NCBI GenBank assembly: GCA_964486655.1
Contig: CAZAON010000155.1
Span: 1-19,603, forward strand
DNA length: 19,603 bases
Origin: JADKIH01 sp964486655
Lineage (GTDB): Bacteria; Bacteroidota; Bacteroidia; AKYH767-A; 2013-40CM-41-45
Direction of reading: 5' to 3'
This document shows, one piece after another, positions 14,638 to 19,603 of this stretch. The first letter of the stretch is position 1. Every line of letters starts with the position of its first letter. The notes under the pieces were generated by a model, which was not told where the DNA came from, did no database searches, and saw only the letters and a program-made list of their open reading frames with translations. A program made the translations under genes and the position numbers.

Positions 14638-14952
14638 TTACTGCCGTTTTGGTGCTCTTTCCTTCACAGTTAGTTCAGCGTCCTGTAATTTTCTTCCTAA
14701 TGCATCATCAGCGCCAACCTTCAATAAATCCTTTTCAAGTCCAAGCACAAACAATACCTGAGCGTAAATTCCCATGGCTACACGAGGTGAACCATTCTCA
14801 ACATACCATAAAGTTGAGCGACTGATATTGGCACGTTCCGCTATTTGCTCTGTACTTAGCTTTCTCCTAAGTCTGGCCAGGCGGATATTCTCTCCAAATT
14901 CCCTGAGAATTCTGCCGGTAGAGGGCATTATTGAAATTTTCCGTTTTTCCAT
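14638..14952 (-). CDS. HipB-like XRE-family antitoxin/repressor
   Basis: From the ATG at 14952 it encodes 104 residues; the frame continues to a TTG at 14973, but that would put an operator half inside the gene, so the ATG is preferred. The helix-turn-helix (about 20-75) reads 'GENIRLARLRRKLSTEQIAERANISRSTLWYVENGSPRVAMGIYAQVLFVLGLEKDL', a standard Cro/C1 type. The C-terminal tail ('ALGRKLQDAELTVKERAPKRQ') is basic and perhaps disordered, the position where HipB binds or is degraded. It should neutralise the HipA-like toxin encoded 3 bp downstream and repress the operon at the dyads directly before its start codon (14953-15007). The XRE fold is certain; the antitoxin role is inferred from pairing. 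Confidence 0.92.
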   Translation of the reverse strand: MEKRKISIMPSTGRILREFGENIRLARLRRKLSTEQIAERANISRSTLWYVENGSPRVAMGIYAQVLFVLGLEKDLLKVGADDALGRKLQDAELTVKERAPKRQ

Positions 14953-15007
14953 AATGTTTACTATTATAGACAAATATACTATAAATGTTTATAATAGTAA
15001 ACATTAT
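14951..15007 (-). promoter_or_regulatory. hipBA operator pair and promoter
   Basis: Perfect 18-bp inverted arms ATAATGTTTACTATTATA (14951-14968) and TATAATAGTAAACATTAT (14990-15007) are separated by 21 bp. Each arm belongs to a smaller dyad: TGTTTA-N6-TAGACA (14955-14972) and TGTTTA-N6-TAAACA (14986-15003), with centres 31 bp apart. On minus, TATATTTG (14971-14978) is a perfect TAnnTTTG -7 element with TTTA (14998-15001) exactly 19 bp upstream as the -33 element. Repressor on both dyads would cover -33 and the start region. The predicted leader is only about 12 nt. Confidence 0.7.
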
Positions 15008-15135
15008 TCTTACAAATTGTGCCAGTCCTTGAATCGCAGAAACTTAAATATCTCGCAAGTGAAGTTTAATGAAAGGGGTGTATAAGACGAAATTTGGGGA
15101 AGTGGGAGTGAGTGTGGGGATTAAGTGTTGTGTAA

Positions 15136-15255
15136 GTCAAAGTGTAAGTGTAAGAAAATAAAAAACCCCCTTACAATTAAGCAAGAGGGCTTTAACTTTG
15201 GTAAAGCATTTCTTCTATATTTCTAATCAGGATCTGCTATCACTTTCACTTTGAC
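15136..15255. repeat. Inverted repeat flanking the nrdA terminator
   Basis: GTCAAAGTGTAAGTG (15136-15150) and CACTTTCACTTTGAC (15241-15255) are complementary at 14 of 15 positions. Both belong to low-complexity AAGTGT/AAGTGA-like hexamer tracts, and the terminator hairpin lies between them. The rest of 15008-15278 shows no gene. Confidence 0.55.
15155..15195 (-). terminator. Rho-independent terminator after nrdA
   Basis: On the minus strand CCCTCTT and AAGGGGG pair as 7 bp (one G-U) around a loop of about 10 nt, followed at once by TTTTTTATTTT. It lies about 90 nt after the nrdA stop codon and points the right way to end the nrdB-nrdA transcript. Confidence 0.7.
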
Positions 15256-15278
15256 CCTCAATCTCAATCTTCAATAAA

Positions 15279-17669
15279 TTAGCTACCGCACGCTTCACAT
15301 GACTCCGGATCATCAAGAGAGCATGCCATTTGTTCGAAAGCTTCTTCTTTTGAAATTACATTTAATGTACCCGAATTAATCGCTGCAGTTTCCTGTGCTT
15401 GTTTCAGGTAACTCTGATCTACCGTAAACTTAATCGCATCGGCGGCTGACTTGGTGCGGAGATAGTACATTCCGGTTTTCAGTCCTTTCTTCCATGCATA
15501 GAAATGCATCGATGTAAGTTTGGCGAAATTCGCATCCTGGATAAACAGGTTCAACGACTGACTCTGGCAAATGTATGCGCCGCGATCGGCTGCCATGTCA
15601 ATGATGGTACGCTGCTTTATCTCCCAGACTGTTTTATAAATATCCTTCAGATCCTGCGGAATCTCTTCGATGTTTTGTACCGAACCATTTGCGGCGATGA
15701 TTTTATTTTTCATCGACTCATTCCACAGTCCGAGCTTTACAAGATCTTTTAGTAAGTGCTTATTAACGATCGGGAATTCTCCGCTTAGTACACGACGTGT
15801 ATAGATGTTCGAAGTATATGGTTCGAAACATTCGTTGTTACCTAAAATCTGTGAAGTACTTGCAGTCGGCATTGGCGCCAGCAACAATGAGTTACGCACT
15901 CCGTATTTTTTCACTTCTTCTTTCAAAACATCCCACTCCCAGCGAGAAGACGGAGTAACATTCCACATGTCATACTGGAAAATTCCCTGAGAAACAGGCG
16001 AACCTTCGTATGTCTCATAAGTTCCATCCACTTTCGCAAGGTCTTTCGACGCTGTCATCGCAGCGTAGTAGATTGTCTCGTGAATTTCCTTATTCAGTTC
16101 TTTCGCCTCTTCGCTGTCGAACGGCATGCGAAGCAAAATAAATGCATCGGCTAATCCCTGTACGCCGATACCGATCGGACGGTGACGCATGTTGCTTTTA
16201 CGCGCTTCTTCGACCGGATAATAATTGATATCGATAACCTTGTTCAGGTTTTTTGTAACGACATAGGTGATCTCGAATAATCGCTGGTGATCGAATTTAC
16301 CGTTGATAACGAAACGCGGCAATGCGATTGATGCAAGGTTGCAAACCGCGATCTCATCAGGCGCCGTGTATTCAACGATCTCCGTACAGAGATTCGAACT
16401 CTTAATCGTACCCAGATTTTTCTGATTGCTCTTCTCATTACATGCGTCTTTGTATAACATGTAAGGAGTTCCCGTTTCGATCTGCGATTCCATGATGGCG
16501 AACCAAAGCTCCTGTGCTTTGATAGTCTTGCGCTGACGGCCTTCTTTTTCGTATTTAGTATAGAGCTCGCGGAATTTATCGCCGTAACAATCGCTTAGTC
16601 CGGGTGCTTCGTTCGGACAAAACAAACTCCAGTCGCCGTCCTGCTCCACTCTCTCCATGAATAAATCGGAAATCCACAGTGCATAAAACAAATCACGCGC
16701 ACGGAGTTCCTCTTTTCCATGATTCTTCTTCAATTCGAGTAAATCGAAAATATCGGCATGCCATGGTTCGAGATAAATCGCGAACGATCCTTTTCTCTTT
16801 CCTCCGCCCTGGTCAACGTATCGAGCCGTATCGTTGAACACACGCAGCATCGGAACGATTCCGTTCGATGTTCCATTTGTTCCGCGTATGTATGAACCGG
16901 TTGCACGAATGTTGTGAATGCTTAAACCGATTCCGCCCGCCGACTGAGAAATCTTCGCGCAGTTTTTTAATGTATTGTAGATACCATCAATACTGTCATC
17001 CTGCATTTGAAGAAGGAAGCAAGAGCTTAACTGTGGCTTCGGACTTCCGGCATTGAATAACGTTGGTGTTGCATGTGTAAACCAGCGCTCGCTCATCAGG
17101 TTGTATGTCTCGATGGCTGATTCAAGATTGTCTTTATGAATACCGACAGCCACACGCATGATCATATGCTGCGGTCTCTCGGCAACTGCGCCATTGAGTT
17201 TCAACAGGTACGACTTCTCAAGCGTTTTGAAACCGAAGTAATCATAACCGAAATCACGATCGTAAATAATAGTTGAATCGAGGAGATCACGGTTTTTCCA
17301 GATCATTTCAAACACATCGTCGGCCAGCAACGGAGCTTTCTTGCCCGTATGCGGATCGATGTATTCGTATAAATCTTTCATCGTAGCGCTGAAAGATTTT
17401 TTCGTGTTCTTATGAAGGTTACTTACGGCAATACGTGCAGCCAGTATTGCGAAATCAGGATGACGGGTAGTCATCGACGCCGCAATCTCAGCGGCAAGAT
17501 TATCTAATTGAGAAGTTGTTACTCCGTCAAAAATTCCCTCGATAACCTTTTGCGCAACAGTAAATGTGTCAACATGTTCAGACAAACCGTAAGCAAGCTT
17601 CTGAATTCTTGCAGTTACTTTGTCGAATTTTACCGGCTCTTTTCGGCCGTCTCTTTTGATGACGTACAT
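15279..17669 (-). CDS. nrdA: Class Ia ribonucleoside-diphosphate reductase, alpha (large) subunit
   Basis: This 796-residue catalytic subunit reduces ribonucleoside diphosphates to deoxyribonucleotides. An N-terminal ATP-cone ('MYVIKRDGRKEPVKFDKV', 1-90) gives allosteric activity control. In the barrel are redox Cys217 ('LSSCFLL'), the active-site 'N426-L-C428-T-E430' (thiyl-radical Cys), and partner Cys443 ('AVCNLASIAL'). 'MPTASTSQILGNNECFEPYTSNIYTRRVLSGEF' (600-632) is the substrate phosphate and radical-path region, Tyr735-Tyr736 relay the radical, and the C-terminal tail has the thioredoxin/glutaredoxin-reactive pair C791-E-A-C794. The sequence is closer in style to eukaryotic R1 than to E. 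coli NrdA. It follows nrdB by 103 bp on the same strand, with a heptamer hairpin in between. The length is complete and the ATG fits the family start. Confidence 0.97.
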   Translation of the reverse strand: MYVIKRDGRKEPVKFDKVTARIQKLAYGLSEHVDTFTVAQKVIEGIFDGVTTSQLDNLAAEIAASMTTRHPDFAILAARIAVSNLHKNTKKSFSATMKDLYEYIDPHTGKKAPLLADDVFEMIWKNRDLLDSTIIYDRDFGYDYFGFKTLEKSYLLKLNGAVAERPQHMIMRVAVGIHKDNLESAIETYNLMSERWFTHATPTLFNAGSPKPQLSSCFLLQMQDDSIDGIYNTLKNCAKISQSAGGIGLSIHNIRATGSYIRGTNGTSNGIVPMLRVFNDTARYVDQGGGKRKGSFAIYLEPWHADIFDLLELKKNHGKEELRARDLFYALWISDLFMERVEQDGDWSLFCPNEAPGLSDCYGDKFRELYTKYEKEGRQRKTIKAQELWFAIMESQIETGTPYMLYKDACNEKSNQKNLGTIKSSNLCTEIVEYTAPDEIAVCNLASIALPRFVINGKFDHQRLFEITYVVTKNLNKVIDINYYPVEEARKSNMRHRPIGIGVQGLADAFILLRMPFDSEEAKELNKEIHETIYYAAMTASKDLAKVDGTYETYEGSPVSQGIFQYDMWNVTPSSRWEWDVLKEEVKKYGVRNSLLLAPMPTASTSQILGNNECFEPYTSNIYTRRVLSGEFPIVNKHLLKDLVKLGLWNESMKNKIIAANGSVQNIEEIPQDLKDIYKTVWEIKQRTIIDMAADRGAYICQSQSLNLFIQDANFAKLTSMHFYAWKKGLKTGMYYLRTKSAADAIKFTVDQSYLKQAQETAAINSGTLNVISKEEAFEQMACSLDDPESCEACGS

Positions 17670-17726
17670 GGGGTCCCTTCTCTTTAGTGTGTGGTGAAAA
17701 AATTAATAGTTATGCTTTTGCTATCA

Positions 17727-17771
17727 GTTTCGAGTTTCGGGTTGTTGCAACCCGAAACCCGAAACCCGAAA
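17727..17771. repeat. Inverted GGGTTTC heptamer hairpin between nrdB and nrdA
   Basis: Three CCCGAAA units (17751-17771) lie 1 bp from the nrdB stop codon and face a reversed stretch CGAGTTTCGGGTTG (17731-17744). The two halves pair over about 18 bp (17727-17744 with 17748-17765), with one mismatch and a 3-nt loop. It is the third occurrence of this heptamer in the window and the only inverted one. It lacks a T-tract, so it could attenuate or stabilise the messenger rather than terminate it. Confidence 0.85.
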
Positions 17772-17772
17772 C

Positions 17773-18738
17773 CTAGAAGTCTTCGTCTAGTTTGAATACA
17801 TTATCTATCTGCTGCTGTCCAACAGAAGCTTTCTTATACTCGCTCACTCTCTTCTCGAAGAAATTTGTTTTTCCCTGGAGAGAAATCATTTCCATGAAAT
17901 CGAACGGATTGGTGCTGTTGTAAACCTTTTCGCATCCCAATGAAACAAGCAGACGATCAGCTACAAATTCAATGTACTGGCACATCATTTTCGCATTCAT
18001 TCCGATCAATGACACCGGAAGGGCATCGGTAACGAACTCATGTTCGTAAGCGACAGCATCTTTGATGATTTTAGTTACCTGCTCATTGGGAAGCTTGTTT
18101 TCGAGCATACCATATAACAGGCAGGCAAAATCGCAATGCATTCCTTCGTCACGTGAGATGAATTCATTCGAAGTGCTTAATCCGGGCATTAATCCGCGTT
18201 TCTTCAACCAGAAGATCGAGCAGAAAGAACCGCTGAAGAAAATTCCTTCCACAGCTGCGAAGGCGATCAGTCTTTCCGCAAATGAACCATTGCCGATCCA
18301 GCGAAGTGCCCATTCTGCCTTCTTTTTCACGCATGGAACCGTTTCCATCGCTTTGAACAGGTAATTTTTTTCGGCGCTGTCTTTAATATAAGTGTCGATC
18401 AGCAGCGAATACATCTCTGAATGAATGTTTTCCATCATAATCTGGAAACCATAGAAGCAACGGGCCTCCGGTAACTGAACCTCATTCATGAAGTTGATTG
18501 CAAGGTTCTCATTTACAATACCGTCACTTGCGGCAAAGAATGCCAGAACATGCTTTACAAAGTGCCTTTCATCATTGCTTAGTCTTTCCCAGTCCTTCAA
18601 ATCTGCATGAAGATCAATCTCTTCTGCCGTCCAAAAGCTCTGTTCCGCCTTCTTATACATTTCCCAGATCTTTGGGTATTTAATCGGAAACAGTACGAAT
18701 CTGTCTTTGTTTTCTTCTAAAAGGATTTCCTTCTTCAT
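17773..18738 (-). CDS. nrdB: Class Ia ribonucleoside-diphosphate reductase, beta (radical) subunit
   Basis: A 321-residue di-iron protein that generates and stores the tyrosyl radical used by the alpha subunit. Metal ligands are visible by alignment with mouse R2: Asp72 ('AASDGIVNEN'), Glu103 and His106 ('MENIHSEMY'), Glu164 ('AAVEGIFFSG'), and Glu198 and His201 ('SRDEGMHCDF'). The radical Tyr110 is present, marking class Ia rather than Ic. The C-terminal 'FKLDEDF' matches the tail that docks on the alpha subunit. Long stretches such as 'EARCFYGFQI' and 'SLLIDTYIKD' are nearly the mouse sequence, so this belongs to the eukaryote-like branch common in Bacteroidota. It is the promoter-proximal gene of the nrdB-nrdA pair. 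The predicted leader is AT-rich and I found no convincing TAnnTTTG promoter or NrdR box. Confidence 0.97.
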   Translation of the reverse strand: MKKEILLEENKDRFVLFPIKYPKIWEMYKKAEQSFWTAEEIDLHADLKDWERLSNDERHFVKHVLAFFAASDGIVNENLAINFMNEVQLPEARCFYGFQIMMENIHSEMYSLLIDTYIKDSAEKNYLFKAMETVPCVKKKAEWALRWIGNGSFAERLIAFAAVEGIFFSGSFCSIFWLKKRGLMPGLSTSNEFISRDEGMHCDFACLLYGMLENKLPNEQVTKIIKDAVAYEHEFVTDALPVSLIGMNAKMMCQYIEFVADRLLVSLGCEKVYNSTNPFDFMEMISLQGKTNFFEKRVSEYKKASVGQQQIDNVFKLDEDF

Positions 18739-19297
18739 ATATAAATGTTGCTTTTTTCGTTCTGAATAGGGGTGACGATTTCCCGTCTCTCCAAAAACAA
18801 GGTTTTGAGCCTTTGCCGTGAAGAGAAATTTTTCGTTTCCCTTTAAATTAATCTTGAAAGCCGTCTTTGGAATGTTCCTAAACGGTTGTCAAAAATTCTT
18901 TTTTTAAAACTGTTATGCAAGGGGAAGCCGGATTATTTTTCGACAATTATGCACCGGATATTGTTTACAATTCGCTATTAACCTTCCAACTCCTTGCTGT
19001 TAAAGAGCTTCAGGGCTTATGAACAAAATATGTTTAAAACTAGGTGTTGCAAAAGTGGTTGGGTGGTTATAATAGGTGGTTCTCAATAACAAATTATCTG
19101 CACTGAGAGGAATCGAATTTATTCAAACACGATGAGATCCGCGAGGCGGATTAAACCTGCAGATAAGAATCGGCACTCTCCTTATTTTAAAATGTGAATG
19201 GTATAAATTAACAGCTTCCCCAAAAACAGGTTATAACACATTACTATTTTTAATATATTACTCAAGTACTTCAATTATTAACCAAAAATAATTTCAA
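18739..19297. other. 559-bp gene-free divergent spacer
   Basis: No open frame, tRNA or known RNA is recognised between nrdB (minus) and the secreted-protein gene (plus). It should hold both promoters. Visible items are three GTGGTT repeats (19055, 19063, 19076) around a TATAAT, and a GC-rich hairpin ATCCGC-GAG-GCGGAT (19137-19151) in otherwise AT-rich DNA. An 11-bp part of this hairpin, GCGAGGCGGAT, also occurs at 11017-11027. Confidence 0.5.
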
Positions 19298-19603
19298 ATG
19301 AAAGGATTCTGTACAAGCATTTTAATTTTTACAAGTATTTTCGTTTCGGCACAGAGTTTTCAGCTTACAGTTAGTCAAAATTCTGTAAGCATGAGTCCTA
19401 ATCAGGTTCAACAATTAGCGTTGACAATAACTCCTTCCGGCGGATTTAATCAACAGGTTTTTCTTTCTTCAACTTGTATTAGTGGAAATTGCAATGGAGT
19501 CTCATTATCTTATTCTTCTAATCCGGTTAATTATCCTTATGCAAATATCAATTTAATAATAACTGTATCCGGAGCTGCTTCGTATTTGATGCATGACTTT
19601 GTA
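19298..19603 (+). CDS. Secreted protein, N-terminal part only (3' end outside window)
   Basis: The frame runs open from ATG at 19298 through the right edge (102 codons). The first residues are a Sec signal peptide (MKGFCTSILIFTSIFVSAQ, cleavage near 19). The mature start is Ser/Asn/Gln-rich with alternating hydrophobic residues: 'FQLTVSQNSVSMSPNQVQQLALTITPSGGFNQQVFLSST', then a short Cys pair 'CISGNC', and 'YPYANINLIITVSGAAS'. This is typical of an Ig-like or beta-sandwich module of the kind found in Bacteroidota secreted and type IX cargo proteins, in which a bacterial Ig-like domain begins by repeating 'V...Q....I'. No specific family can be named, and the C-terminal sorting domain, if any, lies outside. 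It is divergent from nrdB across a 559-bp spacer. Confidence 0.75.
   Translation, partial: MKGFCTSILIFTSIFVSAQSFQLTVSQNSVSMSPNQVQQLALTITPSGGFNQQVFLSSTCISGNCNGVSLSYSSNPVNYPYANINLIITVSGAASYLMHDFV

Noticed and set aside
14953..14973. Longer N-terminus of the HipB-like protein starting at TTG
   Set aside because: It would place the -7 element and an operator half-site inside the gene; the ATG at 14952 directly follows the operator.
18739..19297. tRNA or other structured RNA in the large spacer
   Set aside because: No GTTCGA-type T-loop with matching acceptor arms was found on either strand; the 6-bp GC hairpin alone is not enough.

Overview
The window looks like a chromosomal segment of an AT-rich Bacteroidota bacterium, most likely in the Chitinophagales/Sphingobacteriales area, though the exact lineage is not resolvable by eye. 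Support comes from a Kelch protein with a type IX secretion (Por) sorting tail, a large CarboxypepD_reg/OMP_b-brl TonB-dependent-receptor-like protein, mouse-like class Ia ribonucleotide reductase subunits, mostly absent Shine-Dalgarno sites, and several -7 elements of the Bacteroidota type TAnnTTTG.

Layout. Positions 1-5117 hold six minus-strand genes read right to left: two small outer-membrane-type proteins, a beta-lactamase-fold serine hydrolase lipoprotein, an OmpR-type response regulator, its histidine kinase, and a PepSY-like periplasmic protein cut by the left edge. The two 4-bp overlaps and short gaps suggest one or two operons for envelope sensing. Positions 5345-7403 hold a minus-strand inorganic pyrophosphatase whose start lies in a heptanucleotide array, and a divergent secreted Kelch protein. 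A 433-bp convergent spacer (7404-7836) is a mosaic of dispersed repeats. Then come marR and the TonB-type receptor gene (one minus-strand operon), a CsbD-like stress gene on plus, a fatty-acid desaturase, a lipoprotein built of 15-residue repeats, a hipBA-type toxin-antitoxin pair, and nrdB-nrdA. The right edge cuts a secreted protein gene on plus.

The most unusual feature is a family of GGGTTNC heptamer arrays (TTTCGGG/TTACGGG units, telomere-like and G-quadruplex-capable) found three times, each touching a gene boundary: inside or at the start of the pyrophosphatase gene, filling the predicted leader between the marR promoter/operator and its start codon, and directly after the nrdB stop codon, where opposed units make a long hairpin. 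A second, unrelated heptamer (AACTCAT x4) sits just after the desaturase stop. The hipBA control region is also clear: two TGTTTA-N6-TAAACA-type dyads 31 bp apart (about three helical turns) overlap a TAnnTTTG promoter. No rRNA, tRNA, IS element, phage gene or CRISPR array was seen.
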